A DNA stretch of 64,000 bases from Cyclobacterium sp. 1_MG-2023 (GTDB taxonomy: Bacteria > Bacteroidota > Bacteroidia > Cytophagales > Cyclobacteriaceae). Numbering within the stretch: the stretch's first letter is position 1; each line of letters opens with the position of its first letter. Where the stretch lies: the NCBI RefSeq assembly GCF_030546805.1, contig NZ_JAUOPC010000007.1, positions 124,001 through 188,000 of the forward strand, in the 5' to 3' direction. The notes beneath the pieces were generated by a model. It made no database searches. It was not told the DNA's origin and was given only the letters and a program-made list of their open reading frames with translations. The position numbers were made by a program, and so were the translations under genes. Positions 26,000-36,641 of this stretch are shown here, piece by piece.

Positions 26000-26836
26000 T
26001 CAGGCTTCACTTTTCAACACATAAAAATCTGTGAGATTGGAGGCGTCATCAAGTATTTTGGTTTGATAATAAATTTTACTTTTTGCAGGGATGCTTTTCG
26101 TCAGCCAAACATTTCCACCAACCACACTGCCTTTACCAATTACGGTATCACCTCCCAAAATGGTAGCTCCGGCATAGATCACCACATCATTCTCAATGGT
26201 AGGATGTCTTTTCTTATCCGCATCTTCTTTTTTCACACTCAAGGCCCCAAGCGTAACACCTTGATAAATTTTAACCCTGTCCCCGACAATTGTTGTTTCG
26301 CCTATTACTATCCCTGTGGCGTGGTCAATGCAGAAAAACCTTCCAATACTTGCGCCGGGATGTATATCCACGCCTGTCTTGCTATGCGCATGTTCCGTTA
26401 TCATACGAGGTATTAAGCCAACCCCCAAACGATGCAGTAAATGCGCTACCCTATAGGCGGAAATCGCATAAAACCCCGGATAACAGCGAATAATTTCAGT
26501 TTTTGACTTAGCTGCCGGGTCTCCTTTAAACATGGCATCCAGGTCTTCGTGTAATTTATCATAAACCTCATTCTCAAGTTTATCGAAAAATTCAATAGCC
26601 AAAGCTTCTCCATCAGACTGATGAAGTGCCACGTTCTTTTTAAGGATATTTCCAAGCTGCAATCTTAACTCAGAGAATTTTGCCTGCAAGCTATCCTTAT
26701 CTTTTAATACCTCATTTGCATGTTCAGGAAACATGAGTCCTAAAACTTCACCAAAAAAACGATTGATGACCTTGGGAGAAGGACAACCCGGACATAGGCT
26801 GTGTGCCTTTTGTAATCGGCTTAAGAATGGGTCCAT
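26000..26836 (-). CDS. cysE: Serine O-acetyltransferase
   Basis: The 278-residue enzyme makes O-acetylserine from serine and acetyl-CoA. Residues about 1-140 form the helical N-terminal domain. The left-handed beta-helix with hexapeptide repeats follows: GVDIHPGASIGRFFCIDHATGIVIGE holds the catalytic His pair, then VTLGALS, PTIENDVVIYAGATILGG and GSVVGGNVWL. The long N-terminal domain resembles the EpsC/NifP-like group. The C-terminus ends after ILDDASNLTDFYVL and lacks the terminal Ile that binds CysK in many organisms, so a classic cysteine synthase complex is uncertain. Confidence 0.95.
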   Translation of the reverse strand: MDPFLSRLQKAHSLCPGCPSPKVINRFFGEVLGLMFPEHANEVLKDKDSLQAKFSELRLQLGNILKKNVALHQSDGEALAIEFFDKLENEVYDKLHEDLDAMFKGDPAAKSKTEIIRCYPGFYAISAYRVAHLLHRLGVGLIPRMITEHAHSKTGVDIHPGASIGRFFCIDHATGIVIGETTIVGDRVKIYQGVTLGALSVKKEDADKKRHPTIENDVVIYAGATILGGDTVIGKGSVVGGNVWLTKSIPAKSKIYYQTKILDDASNLTDFYVLKSEA

Positions 26837-26850
26837 ACTACATTTCTACT

Positions 26851-27420
26851 TTAGAATACAAAACCGACACGGAAAACATATGGTTCATTATAATTTGACC
26901 TTTTGTTATCATAACTGAAATTATACAAGGCCATGATATTCATTCCACCTCTATCTCCGAAAGGAACAAAATAACCTGCCCCTCCAAATAAAGCAGGTAC
27001 CCACTCTCTATAATAAGTTACATCATTGTTTTCGCCTATATAAGGCACTTCCAAATTCAATGATTCGTATTCAGCATGTAGAAATACCTGTCGAAAGATA
27101 TTGTAACGGTTAAACACCCGTCCACCATAAACATGGGAAACACCATCTATGTAGTTTTTGTTGTTGTAATACTGATAGGTGGCACCTATACCTGCAGAAT
27201 ACTTTTCAGTAATCATGGCTCCGGCCAAAGGGGAAATGTCTATATAGGTAATTCTACCAAGCTGCAGGCTAAAGTTTCCTCCAAAATACAGTCTTTCTGA
27301 CAAAGGTGGGTTATCTTCTTCGTAGATAACACGCTGCGCATGAACCTCACTATTAAGGCAACAAGCAAAAAATACCGCTAAAAAAGCGGATAGCACCAAT
27401 TTATTCTTCCATAATGACAT
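26851..27420 (-). CDS. Outer-membrane beta-barrel-like protein of unknown function
   Basis: The 189-residue protein has a signal peptide (hydrophobic residues about 8-22, cut near VHAQ). It is otherwise made of alternating strands rich in Tyr, Phe and Gly (YSAGIGATYQYY, VFLHAEYESL, ALFGGAGYFVPFG) and ends in VGFVF with a C-terminal Phe, as expected for a small outer-membrane barrel. No specific family is recognised. Its start overlaps the end of the ftsB-like gene by 20 bases and cysE follows 14 bases later, so it is translated within the same operon. Confidence 0.78.
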   Translation of the reverse strand: MSLWKNKLVLSAFLAVFFACCLNSEVHAQRVIYEEDNPPLSERLYFGGNFSLQLGRITYIDISPLAGAMITEKYSAGIGATYQYYNNKNYIDGVSHVYGGRVFNRYNIFRQVFLHAEYESLNLEVPYIGENNDVTYYREWVPALFGGAGYFVPFGDRGGMNIMALYNFSYDNKRSNYNEPYVFRVGFVF

Positions 27421-27688
27421 ACAAGTCTTCCGTTTTTCTTTTCATCAAATAGCGTTCACGAGCAAATTTCTCAAGCAAGTCAAAATTGCTTAGCAATTCC
27501 TCTCGTTCAATTTGGATTTTCTCCTTCCGTTCTTGATAAAATTCCTTTTGCTTCTCAAGTTCATTTAATTTTGAACGAAGTTTGAAATGGCTGATGATAT
27601 CATTGCTATCAATAAAAACCATCCAAGTAATGAATAAAACGGTAAAAACGAAGTAGAAGTTTTTGGTATACTTTAAATATTTGGCCAT
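27401..27688 (-). CDS. FtsB/DivIC-like septum formation initiator protein
   Basis: The 95-residue protein has a short cytoplasmic start, one membrane helix (residues about 9-26, FYFVFTVLFITWMVF) and a periplasmic coiled coil (RSKLNELEKQKEFYQERKEKIQIEREELL). It ends with EKFARERYLMKRKTEDLYVI, the conserved FtsB/DivIC finish. It is expected to join FtsL and the FtsQ/DivIB protein at the division site. ATG at 27688 was chosen; a TTG 12 bases upstream is also in frame. It is the first gene of a unit that continues with an outer-membrane protein, cysE and cysM. Confidence 0.9.
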   Translation of the reverse strand: MAKYLKYTKNFYFVFTVLFITWMVFIDSNDIISHFKLRSKLNELEKQKEFYQERKEKIQIEREELLSNFDLLEKFARERYLMKRKTEDLYVIMEE

Positions 27689-27708
27689 AATCTGCTTCAA
27701 TGTTTGTA

Positions 27709-27716
27709 CAAATATA
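27709..27716 (-). promoter_or_regulatory. Possible -7 box of the ftsB-like operon
   Basis: On the minus strand, TATATTTG matches TAnnTTTG and lies 20 bases before the ATG. No TTTG at the expected upstream distance is seen, so confidence is limited. Confidence 0.4.
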
Positions 27717-27888
27717 TCAAAAGAAATACAATCCTGTCTTCAAGGTACTCGAAAATAACGGAGAATCCATACTTAGATCTGCCAATACCCTTCCTGATGC
27801 CTTTCCCTAAGAATGCAGCAGGAGACTAAGATTTCTTGATTAATGTTTATTTGGCGCTTTCAATTGAATTAAAATTAGAGCAAAAAAA

Positions 27889-27916
27889 AACCTTTTCAGG
27901 AATTCCTGAAAAGGTT
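27889..27916 (-). terminator. Terminator behind eno
   Basis: A perfect 28-base palindrome (12-bp arms with AATT in the middle) is followed on the minus strand by a run of seven or more T. It lies 23 bases after the enolase stop codon. Confidence 0.95.
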
Positions 27917-27939
27917 AATTATTTATTTCTGGCAAAGAT

Positions 27940-29238
<1,299 letters not shown>

Positions 29239-30330
29239 TTATTTCTGAATTTGTGAAATAAATTGATCAAATAAATACCTTGAATCATGTGGTCCAGGAG
29301 AACTCTCCGGGTGATATTGAACAGAAAAAGCTGGTTTATTGGTAAGTTTAATACCGGCAACCGTACCATCATTTAGGTGGTAATGGGTTATTTCCAATTC
29401 TTTATTGTTATCAATATCATCTTTATTCACCACAAAACCATGATTCTGAGAGGTAATTTCGCTTTTACCTGTCAAAATATTTTTGATTGGATGGTTAAGG
29501 CCACGGTGGCCATGATGCATTTTGTAAGTTCCTACTCCACAAGCCCTTGCCAGAATCTGATGTCCAAGACAAATGCCAAAGAGAGGTTTGCCCAAAGTTA
29601 AGATTTCTTTGGTAGTATCTACAGCATATTCCATTACAGCAGGATCTCCAGGTCCATTGGAAAGGAAGTAAGCATCCGGATTCCATTTTTCCATTTCCTG
29701 CAAACTGGTTTTGGCAGGATAAACCTGACAATAGACACCTCTATCTACAAGGCAACGCAAAATATTACGTTTGATACCATAATCTACACAAGCGACTTTA
29801 ATGGACGAATCAGGATCCCCTATAAAGTAAGGGCTTTTGGTAGAGACGGTAGAAGAAAGTTCAAGCCCATTCATATCCGGCACTTTGGCCAATTCGGCTT
29901 TTAGGCTTTCAACATCTTCATATTCAGAACTAATGATGGCATTCATTGCTCCTTTAGATCGAATATGTCTAACCAACTTCCGTGTATCTACATCAGCAAT
30001 ACCTGTAATATTGTGACTTTCAAGGTATTCTTGAAGAGAGGATTTAGCATCTAACCTACTGTAAACATTAGAGAAGTCATTGACCACAATTCCTGCGATC
30101 AAAGGCGCTTCAGATTCTGTTTCTTCATCAATCACACCATAATTTCCAATATGAGGTGTGGTATTGACAATAATTTGCCCGGTATAGGATGGGTCAGTAT
30201 AAATCTCTTGATAGCCGGTCATTCCTGTATTGAAACAGATTTCACCTCCGTTGGTGCCATGGCTACCAACAAGGCTTCCAGTAAATACAGTACCATCAGC
30301 TAAAAGAAGTATTGCTTTTTTCTTTTTCAT
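29239..30330 (-). CDS. carA: Carbamoyl-phosphate synthase small (glutaminase) subunit
   Basis: The 363-residue subunit hydrolyses glutamine and passes ammonia to the large subunit for arginine and pyrimidine synthesis. The N-terminal CarA domain opens with LLADGTVFTGSLVGSHG and includes FNTGMTGYQEIYTDPSY. The class I glutamine amidotransferase domain has the nucleophile Cys in LFGICLGHQILA and the His-Glu pair in QYHPESSPGPHD. carB is not in this window. It starts a two-gene unit with eno, with a likely promoter just upstream. Confidence 0.97.
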   Translation of the reverse strand: MKKKKAILLLADGTVFTGSLVGSHGTNGGEICFNTGMTGYQEIYTDPSYTGQIIVNTTPHIGNYGVIDEETESEAPLIAGIVVNDFSNVYSRLDAKSSLQEYLESHNITGIADVDTRKLVRHIRSKGAMNAIISSEYEDVESLKAELAKVPDMNGLELSSTVSTKSPYFIGDPDSSIKVACVDYGIKRNILRCLVDRGVYCQVYPAKTSLQEMEKWNPDAYFLSNGPGDPAVMEYAVDTTKEILTLGKPLFGICLGHQILARACGVGTYKMHHGHRGLNHPIKNILTGKSEITSQNHGFVVNKDDIDNNKELEITHYHLNDGTVAGIKLTNKPAFSVQYHPESSPGPHDSRYLFDQFISQIQK

Positions 30331-30346
30331 ATCAAATTTTGCTATG

Positions 30347-30376
30347 CAAATTTAAGAATTTTCTAATTTGTAGAAA
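30347..30376 (-). promoter_or_regulatory. Probable promoter of carA-eno
   Basis: On the minus strand, TAAATTTG (30354-30347) is a full match to the -7 box, 17 bases before the carA ATG. About 18 bases upstream lies TTTC in place of TTTG, so the -33 box is imperfect. Confidence 0.55.
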
Positions 30377-30403
30377 GCTTTCTGCGAAAAGGATATAAAA
30401 AAA

Positions 30404-30429
30404 GGGACTGAACAAAAAGTCCAATCCCT
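30404..30429 (-). terminator. Probable terminator behind rplQ
   Basis: On the minus strand a short stem (GGACT with AGTCC, loop of eight) is followed by CTTTTTTT. The stem is only about 5-6 bp, so it is weaker than the other terminators here. Its place, 35 bases after rplQ and before carA, fits the end of the ribosomal block. Confidence 0.6.
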
Positions 30430-30463
30430 ATTAAATATTAAAGAAAGAATAGCATAGATTAAA

Positions 30464-31024
30464 TTACTCTGCTTTTTTATCTTCATCCTTACTTTCAGTC
30501 GTTTCGTCCGAAACATCCGCTGAAGCATCTGCTTCAGGTGCTTTTTCAACTTCAGGGCTTTCATTAGCTTCAGTAGTCGTCGCAGCTTCTGTAGTTCCTT
30601 TTCCGGAACCTCTTCTACTTCTTCTACTTGCTTTCTTAACAGGTTTGTCTTCTTTCAACATTAATTCGTTGAAATCCACCAATTCAATGATACACATTTC
30701 AGCGTTATCACCTAATCTAAAACCAGTTTTGATAATCCTTGTGTATCCACCGGGACGGTTACCCACTTTTTCTACTACTTCTCCGAAAAGAAGTTTGATG
30801 GCTTCCTTATTTCTAAGATAACTAAATGTTATCCTTCTATTGTGAGTAGTATCTTCTTTGGCCTTAGTGATCAAAGGTTCGATATATTTCCTCAACTCTT
30901 TGGCTTTGGCAAGGGTGGTACTGATACGCTTGTGTTCCAAAAGAGACTTGGCCATATTCGAAAGCATGGCCTTTCTATGTGAGGCGGTTCTACCCAAATG
31001 GTTAAATTTCTTACCGTGTCTCAT
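30464..31024 (-). CDS. rplQ: Ribosomal protein L17
   Basis: The 186-residue 50S protein at the exit tunnel region starts with the invariant [21 protein letters not shown]. Residues 1 to about 120 are the normal L17 domain. The last about 60 residues are an added tail: first Ser/Arg-rich ([10 protein letters not shown]), then strongly acidic and rich in Ala, Thr and Glu, likely disordered. It is the last gene of the alpha cluster, 6 bases after rpoA. Confidence 0.97.
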   Translation of the reverse strand: MRHGKKFNHLGRTASHRKAMLSNMAKSLLEHKRISTTLAKAKELRKYIEPLITKAKEDTTHNRRITFSYLRNKEAIKLLFGEVVEKVGNRPGGYTRIIKTGFRLGDNAEMCIIELVDFNELMLKEDKPVKKASRRSRRGSGKGTTEAATTTEANESPEVEKAPEADASADVSDETTESKDEDKKAE

Positions 31025-31030
31025 TTTTAA

Positions 31031-32020
31031 TTATTCTTCATCAAGTTTATACTTAGACAGATCCATACCGAAGGTCAAGCCTTTTTCCTGGATTAGTTGT
31101 TCCAATTCTGCCAAAGATTTCTTACCAAAGTTCCTGAATTTCATCATGTCAGAAATTTCAAGTTTGGCCAGATCTCCCAGACTCTTCACATCAGCAGCTT
31201 TCAAACAGTTGTAAGCTCTGACAGAAAGATCCAAATCGCTCAAAGAAGTTTTAAGCAGTTTCCTCATGTGAAGGTATTCTTCATCAATAGGTTCAATTGC
31301 ACCACTTCCAGGAGCATCAATAACCATTGTTTGATCAGAAAACAACATGAAGTGTTGAATCAATATCTTGGCAGATTCTTGTAGGGCTTTTTCAGGATGT
31401 ATAGATCCGTCAGTGCTAACTTCCATGATCAATTGCTCATAGTCAGTCTTTTGCTCCACCCTGGTATTTTCGATCCTGTATTTTACATTCTTAATAGGTG
31501 TAAAAACAGCATCTACAGAAATAGTACCATAAATCTGTTCTTTAGGCTTGGATTCTTCTGCTGGAAGGTATCCTCTACCTTTATCGATGGTAAGTTCTAT
31601 TTCAAGGTTTTTTGATTTATCCAAGTGACATATGACCAAATCAGGATTCAAAACTTCAAAAGAGGTTGTGTATTTGGCAATATCACCTGCTGTAAAAACA
31701 TCCTGATTTTTTACTTCCACTGTAATTTTATTATCAATGGCATCATGGATCTTTTTAAATCTAACCTGCTTAAGGTTAAGGATAATATCTGTAACGTCTT
31801 CAACCACTCCCTCAATACTGGAGAATTCATGTACTACACCGGGTAATTTAACGGCTGTAATAGCATATCCTTCCAGTGAAGACAAAAGAATCCTTCTGAG
31901 GGCATTTCCGATGGTAACCCCGTACCCTTTTTCAAGTGGCTTAAAGGTAAACAGTCCGTGAAAATCGTCTGCTTTTTCCATTACCACTTTCTCTGGCATT
32001 TGAAATGCTAATATGGACAT
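31031..32020 (-). CDS. rpoA: RNA polymerase alpha subunit
   Basis: The 329-residue protein assembles the polymerase core. The N-terminal dimer domain has [22 protein letters not shown]. The C-terminal domain that contacts DNA and activators starts near residue 250 and carries [19 protein letters not shown] and [16 protein letters not shown]. It is full length and sits in the usual place between rpsD (32-base gap) and rplQ. Confidence 0.98.
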   Translation of the reverse strand: MSILAFQMPEKVVMEKADDFHGLFTFKPLEKGYGVTIGNALRRILLSSLEGYAITAVKLPGVVHEFSSIEGVVEDVTDIILNLKQVRFKKIHDAIDNKITVEVKNQDVFTAGDIAKYTTSFEVLNPDLVICHLDKSKNLEIELTIDKGRGYLPAEESKPKEQIYGTISVDAVFTPIKNVKYRIENTRVEQKTDYEQLIMEVSTDGSIHPEKALQESAKILIQHFMLFSDQTMVIDAPGSGAIEPIDEEYLHMRKLLKTSLSDLDLSVRAYNCLKAADVKSLGDLAKLEISDMMKFRNFGKKSLAELEQLIQEKGLTFGMDLSKYKLDEE

Positions 32021-32052
32021 ATCTTTTATTCTTTTTATAGGAATGTAAATGA

Positions 32053-32658
32053 TTACTTAGAGTACAATTCAACGATAAGTTGTTCTTTGATGTTCTCAGG
32101 AATATCTTCTCTTAAGGGAACACTTACAAACTTACCACTTAGGGATGCATTATCCCATTCCAACCAACTGAATCTGGTTGTTCCTTTGCCTCTTAAACTT
32201 TCTGTTATTGCTTCCAAAGATTTAGATTTCTCTCTAACTGCAACAACATCACCTGGCTTCAGTTGGAATGAAGGAATATTTACAACAGTACCATTTACAA
32301 GAATATGCTTGTGTGATACCAACTGACGTGCTCCTCTTCTGGTAGGAGCAATTCCAAGTCTATAAACCGAGTTATCCAAACGACCTTCCAACAATTGCAA
32401 TAAGTTTTCACCGGTAACTCCCTTTTTCCTGGAAGCGGTATCAAACATTTTAGCAAATTGTCTTTCCAATACACCGTAGATGTATTTGGCCTTTTGTTTC
32501 TCCATCAATTGAATGGCGAATTCAGACTGTTTCTTACGTCTTCCTCTGCCATGCATTCCCGGAGGATAATTTTTCTTTTGAAGCACTTTGCTTTGCCCTT
32601 CAATGGGCTCGCCAAATTTTCTGGCAATTTTTGCTTTTGGACCTCTATATCTAGCCAT
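32053..32658 (-). CDS. rpsD: Ribosomal protein S4
   Basis: The 201-residue protein is a primary 16S rRNA binder of the 30S body and, in other bacteria, the feedback repressor of the alpha operon. It begins [19 protein letters not shown] and contains the S4 RNA-binding domain ([20 protein letters not shown], then HILVNG). The N-terminus has no CxxC zinc knuckle, so this is the zinc-free form. It lies 17 bases after rpsK. Confidence 0.98.
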   Translation of the reverse strand: MARYRGPKAKIARKFGEPIEGQSKVLQKKNYPPGMHGRGRRKKQSEFAIQLMEKQKAKYIYGVLERQFAKMFDTASRKKGVTGENLLQLLEGRLDNSVYRLGIAPTRRGARQLVSHKHILVNGTVVNIPSFQLKPGDVVAVREKSKSLEAITESLRGKGTTRFSWLEWDNASLSGKFVSVPLREDIPENIKEQLIVELYSK

Positions 32659-32675
32659 GCTATATTTTCTTTAAA

Positions 32676-33074
32676 TTAAACTCTTCTGCGTTTTGGAGGA
32701 CGACAACCGTTATGAGGTAGTGGGGTAACATCAGTGATGGTAGTTACATCCAATCCTACATTTTGTAGGGTTCTGATCGCAGATTCTCTACCTGCTCCAG
32801 GACCTTTAACAAATACTTCGATCTTTCTCAGACCGAGGTCATACGCAACCTGCCCACAGTTTTGAGCAGCCATTTGAGCAGCATAAGGAGTGTTCTTTTT
32901 AGAACCCCTGAATCCCATCTTACCAGCAGAAGCCCAAGAAATCACTTGTCCTGAGTTGTTGGTGATGGAAATAATGATATTGTTGAAAGAAGCTTTGATA
33001 TGGGCCTGTCCCACAGCTTCAACTTTAACAACCCGCTTCTTAGCCTTTGTCTTTTCGTTTCTTTTCTGAGCCAT
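32676..33074 (-). CDS. rpsK: Ribosomal protein S11
   Basis: The 132-residue protein forms part of the 30S platform near the E site. Recognised by [34 protein letters not shown] (shown across two motifs) and the basic end [13 protein letters not shown]. It is 15 bases after rpsM. Confidence 0.98.
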   Translation of the reverse strand: MAQKRNEKTKAKKRVVKVEAVGQAHIKASFNNIIISITNNSGQVISWASAGKMGFRGSKKNTPYAAQMAAQNCGQVAYDLGLRKIEVFVKGPGAGRESAIRTLQNVGLDVTTITDVTPLPHNGCRPPKRRRV

Positions 33075-33089
33075 AATCTATGTCAGGAT

Positions 33090-33467
33090 TTATTTAGTCG
33101 CTTTCTTCTTGTTGGCAACAGTTTTTCTCTTACCTTTTCTGGTTCTGGCGTTGTTTTTGGTTTTTTGACCACGAACGGGAAGCCCCTTTCTATGTCGCAA
33201 ACCTCTGTAACAACCAATATCCATCAACCTCTTGATACTCAACTGTACTTCAGATTTAAGTACACCTTCAGTCTTGAATTCTTCAGAAATGATGTTCCTG
33301 ATAGCAGTAGATTCATCATCTGTCCACTCTCCGGCTTTCTTGTCTAAAGAAATACCTGCTTTATCTAGTATGGCTTTAGCCGTACTTCTGCCGATACCAA
33401 AAATATAGGTAAGGCCTATTACACCACGTTTATTGTCCGGTATATCGACACCTGCAATTCTAGCCAT
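33090..33467 (-). CDS. rpsM: Ribosomal protein S13
   Basis: The 125-residue protein of the 30S head makes the bridges to the 50S central protuberance. It starts [21 protein letters not shown] with [11 protein letters not shown]. The C-terminal basic tail contains [20 protein letters not shown], the family hallmark. It lies 5 bases after rpmJ. Confidence 0.98.
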   Translation of the reverse strand: MARIAGVDIPDNKRGVIGLTYIFGIGRSTAKAILDKAGISLDKKAGEWTDDESTAIRNIISEEFKTEGVLKSEVQLSIKRLMDIGCYRGLRHRKGLPVRGQKTKNNARTRKGKRKTVANKKKATK

Positions 33468-33472
33468 AGTAT

Positions 33473-33589
33473 TTAACCTTGTCTTTGTTTAAACTTCGGA
33501 TTTTTTTTGTTGATGACATAAAGCTTTCCTTTTCTTCGGATCACTTTGCAGTCAGCACTTCTTTTCTTAATAGATGCTTTAACTTTCAT
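33473..33589 (-). CDS. rpmJ: Ribosomal protein L36, zinc-free form
   Basis: This 38-residue protein begins [20 protein letters not shown] and ends with the typical NPKFKQRQG. In zinc-binding L36 the ligands are Cys11, Cys14, Cys27 and His33. Here these positions are Ser, Cys, Asn and Phe, so zinc cannot be held. It has the classical place between infA and rpsM, so it is the main copy rather than a zinc-starvation spare. Confidence 0.96.
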   Translation of the reverse strand: MKVKASIKKRSADCKVIRRKGKLYVINKKNPKFKQRQG

Positions 33590-33638
33590 ATCAATACTAA
33601 TTTTCCTATTTGATACTCATTAATCGCTCCCTACTACC

Positions 33639-33857
33639 TTACTTGTATCGATAGACAATTCTACCTTTGGTAAGATCATAAGGGGACATTTCTAACTTAA
33701 CCTTATCCCCGGGTAAAATTTTGATGTAATTCATCCGCATCTTTCCGGAAATATGTGCAATCAATTGGTGACCATTCTCAAGTTCCACCTTAAACATTGC
33801 ATTAGACAATGCTTCAACGATGGTACCGTCCTGTTCAATAGATGCTTGTTTAGCCAT
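33639..33857 (-). CDS. infA: Translation initiation factor IF-1
   Basis: The 72-residue OB-fold protein blocks the A site during initiation. It is typical throughout: [42 protein letters not shown] and [11 protein letters not shown]. It sits 2 bases after map and 49 bases before rpmJ. Confidence 0.98.
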   Translation of the reverse strand: MAKQASIEQDGTIVEALSNAMFKVELENGHQLIAHISGKMRMNYIKILPGDKVKLEMSPYDLTKGRIVYRYK

Positions 33858-33859
33858 AA

Positions 33860-34633
33860 TTAAAATTTATAATTCTCTTCTATAAAACGATGTGTTGTCA
33901 AGATTTCAGTTCTATCCTCTAGTATCGCAACGGTGTGTTCATAATGCGCAGAAGGCTTTCTATCAGCAGTCCTGATGGTCCAGCCATCTCTTTCTTGAAC
34001 CACATTACGAGTACCCAGGTTAACCATTGGCTCTATTGCTATAACCATCCCTCCTTTAAGCTTGGCCCCACTCCCTCTTTTCCCCCAATTGGGAACTTCA
34101 GGAGATTCGTGCAGCTGCTTACCAACTCCATGACCTACTAATTCTCTAACAACAGTATATCCTTTTGCTTCTACAAATTTTTGTATTGCATTACCGATAT
34201 CACCAACACGGTTACCAAAAACCGCTTTTTCTATCCCTAAATAAAGGGATTCCTTTGTAGCTTTTAAAAGTGCAATCGTTTTGGGAGAAACTTCACCAAC
34301 AGGGTAAGTATAAGCGGAATCGCTATGAAAACCTTGGTGAAAGACTCCACAATCTATTGAGATTATATCGCCATCTTTCAATTGATATTGACTTGGAAAT
34401 CCGTGAACAACAACTTCGTTCACAGAAATACAAAGTGAAGCCGGGAAACCATTGTATCCTTTAAAGGAAGGAATGGCCTTATTGTCCCGGATATATTCTT
34501 CAGCAATTTTATCTAAAAAAGAGGTCTTTACCCCTTCTTTCACATGTTTGGCTACTTCACCGTGCGCTTTTCCTAAAATCAGCGCACTTTCTTTTATTAT
34601 TTCAATTTCTTCTTCAGACTTAAACTGTATCAT
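33860..34633 (-). CDS. map: Methionine aminopeptidase, type I
   Basis: The 257-residue dinuclear-metal enzyme removes the initiator Met. Ligands and catalytic residues are in order: VVHGFP (His), SIDCG and HSDSAY (two Asp), VGHGVGK (His), VIAIEPM (Glu) and YEHTVAI (Glu). There is no N-terminal extension, as in type Ia. It lies between secY and infA; the adk gene found between secY and map in many bacteria is missing here. Confidence 0.98.
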   Translation of the reverse strand: MIQFKSEEEIEIIKESALILGKAHGEVAKHVKEGVKTSFLDKIAEEYIRDNKAIPSFKGYNGFPASLCISVNEVVVHGFPSQYQLKDGDIISIDCGVFHQGFHSDSAYTYPVGEVSPKTIALLKATKESLYLGIEKAVFGNRVGDIGNAIQKFVEAKGYTVVRELVGHGVGKQLHESPEVPNWGKRGSGAKLKGGMVIAIEPMVNLGTRNVVQERDGWTIRTADRKPSAHYEHTVAILEDRTEILTTHRFIEENYKF

Positions 34634-34635
34634 AT

Positions 34636-35952
34636 TTAAGCCACTGCATAACTTGAAGGATCATTTTTCATGTTTCCACTTTTCATCATGCCTTCGTAAT
34701 GTCTCATCAACAAGTAACTTTCTATCTGTCGAAGTGTATCCAAGATAACTCCTACCATAATCAACAATGAGGTACCTCCATAAAATTGAGCAAACTCACT
34801 ACTAACTCCTGCTATGATGGCGAAAGCCGGCATAATGGCTACAAGGGCTAGCAATATAGATCCTGGTAAAGTAATCCTAGAAATTATATTGTCAATGAAA
34901 TCGGCTGTTGGTCCACCAGGTTTGATTCCGGGAACAAAGCCGCCGTTTCTTTTCATATCTTCTGCAATTTGTTCCGGGTTAACGGTAATGGCAGTATAGA
35001 AAAACGTGAAAAGAACAATCATTACAGCAAAGACAAGATTGTATTGCCAAGAGGTGAAATCACTAAAGGTAGTACCAATGTAAGATGCAATATCACTGTC
35101 TTCAGCCCATATTTGAGCAATCAAAGCAGGCAAGAACATCAATGATTGGGCGAAAATAATTGGCATTACACCAGAAGCATTTACCTTAATAGGTATGTAC
35201 TGACGTTGTCCACCATAAACTTTACCCCCAACTACTTGCTTGGCATATTGCACTGGAATTCTTCTTACTGCTTCCGTAAGCGCTACAACACCTACAACAA
35301 CAAAGAATAGAATGACAGCTTCAAGAAGCAATAATAAAATACCTCCGCCACCTTTAGATAAACTCTCAGAAATAATAGCTCCAGGCAGCGCAGAAATAAT
35401 ACCAATCATGATCAACATGGAAATCCCATTACCAATTCCTTTTTCAGTAATCTTCTCACCTATCCACATACAGAACATGGTTCCGGCAGTCAATAAGACA
35501 AGGGCAGATGTCATGAAAAGGGTCTTGTTAATAACAATGGCTTCGTCAGGAATCGTAGCAGTAATATAGCCAACGCCTTGAGCCAAGGTTATTAAAATGG
35601 TTAGCACTCTGGTGATTTGATTGATTCGCTTCCTACCGGATTCACCTTCTTTTTGTAATTTTTGAAAATAAGGTACGCCAACAGTCAACAATTGCAAAAC
35701 AATTGAAGCAGATATATAGGGCATGATACCCAAGCCAAAAATGGACGCCCTACTGAAAGAACCACCTAAAAAGGTATCAATCAATCCGAATATACCAGAG
35801 GCAGCCTCTCCAAGGCGACTTGGATCAACACCTGGTAAGACGACAAAGGATCCAATTCTAAAAACAATTAGCAAACCAATTGTATTTAAGATTCTGATTC
35901 TTAAATCCTCAATCGAAAAGATGTTCTTTACTGTTGTAATAAACTTTTTCAT
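34636..35952 (-). CDS. secY: Protein translocase subunit SecY
   Basis: The 438-residue integral membrane channel has about ten hydrophobic helices. Marks are LGIMPYISASIVLQLL in helix 2, GIGNGISMLIMIGI, the cytosolic loop ending with QYAKQVVGGKVYGGQRQYIPIKVN, and ADDMKRNGGFVPGIKPG-type wording (AEDMKRNGGFVPGIKPGG). With SecE (60079-60267) it forms the translocon. It follows rplO by 3 bases, as in most spc operons. Confidence 0.98.
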   Translation of the reverse strand: MKKFITTVKNIFSIEDLRIRILNTIGLLIVFRIGSFVVLPGVDPSRLGEAASGIFGLIDTFLGGSFSRASIFGLGIMPYISASIVLQLLTVGVPYFQKLQKEGESGRKRINQITRVLTILITLAQGVGYITATIPDEAIVINKTLFMTSALVLLTAGTMFCMWIGEKITEKGIGNGISMLIMIGIISALPGAIISESLSKGGGGILLLLLEAVILFFVVVGVVALTEAVRRIPVQYAKQVVGGKVYGGQRQYIPIKVNASGVMPIIFAQSLMFLPALIAQIWAEDSDIASYIGTTFSDFTSWQYNLVFAVMIVLFTFFYTAITVNPEQIAEDMKRNGGFVPGIKPGGPTADFIDNIISRITLPGSILLALVAIMPAFAIIAGVSSEFAQFYGGTSLLIMVGVILDTLRQIESYLLMRHYEGMMKSGNMKNDPSSYAVA

Positions 35953-35955
35953 GTA

Positions 35956-36402
35956 TTAAATCTTATTTACAGATCCTCCAACTTTTTCAATCGCCGCTAT
36001 GGCACTAGCAGAGAAACTGTGGGCACTTACATTTAATTTCGAAGTAAGTTCGCCTCTTCCTAGGACTTTTACAAGATCTTTTTTGGAAACTAAGCCATTT
36101 TCATGTAAAACATCAAAATCTATACTATCAATATTAAGCTTAGCAGCTAATTCTTCGATAGTATCAAGATTTACGGCTTGATAGGCAACCCTATTGTGAT
36201 TGGTAAATCCAAATTTTGGCACCCTACGTTGAAGAGGCATTTGACCACCTTCAAAACCTAGTTTGGTTTTGTAACCAGATCTGGATTTCGCACCTTTATG
36301 ACCTTTAGTGGACGTACCTCCTCTTCCAGATCCTTGACCTCTACCGATCCTTTTTCTGGTTTTTGTGGAGCCTTCCGCTGGTTTTAATGTATGTAATTTC
36401 AT
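35956..36402 (-). CDS. rplO: Ribosomal protein L15
   Basis: The 148-residue late-assembly 50S protein begins [20 protein letters not shown] with the Gly/Arg-rich [22 protein letters not shown] segment (given in parts here) and [18 protein letters not shown]. It is 55 bases after rpmD and directly before secY. Confidence 0.98.
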   Translation of the reverse strand: MKLHTLKPAEGSTKTRKRIGRGQGSGRGGTSTKGHKGAKSRSGYKTKLGFEGGQMPLQRRVPKFGFTNHNRVAYQAVNLDTIEELAAKLNIDSIDFDVLHENGLVSKKDLVKVLGRGELTSKLNVSAHSFSASAIAAIEKVGGSVNKI

Positions 36403-36457
36403 TTTACTTAGATTTTCGATTGGTTTAAAAATTGAACAACTTCAAAGCCGGTCAATT

Positions 36458-36637
36458 TTAAACTTCTTGTACCTTAACTAGATGGCTAATTTTTTGGATC
36501 ATACCTTGTAACTGTGGAGTATTTTCTTTCTCTACAGTTTTGTTGATCTTGCCTAATCCCAAAGCAGTAATGGTAGCTTTTTGAGATTTTGGTCTATTGA
36601 TTGTACTCCGTATTTGAGTGATTTGTAGTTTTGCCAT
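36458..36637 (-). CDS. rpmD: Ribosomal protein L30
   Basis: The 59-residue protein has [20 protein letters not shown], then a T-type [12 protein letters not shown] core, and ends SHLVKVQEV. Length, sequence and place between rpsE (4-base gap) and rplO are all as expected for bacterial L30. Confidence 0.97.
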   Translation of the reverse strand: MAKLQITQIRSTINRPKSQKATITALGLGKINKTVEKENTPQLQGMIQKISHLVKVQEV

Positions 36638-36641
36638 TTTC

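Noticed and set aside
26837-27939. Riboswitch or Cys-rich leader peptide before the cysE/cysM operon
   Set aside because: No SAM-type or other known riboswitch pattern and no Cys-rich small frame is visible upstream of the ftsB-like gene or in the gaps.
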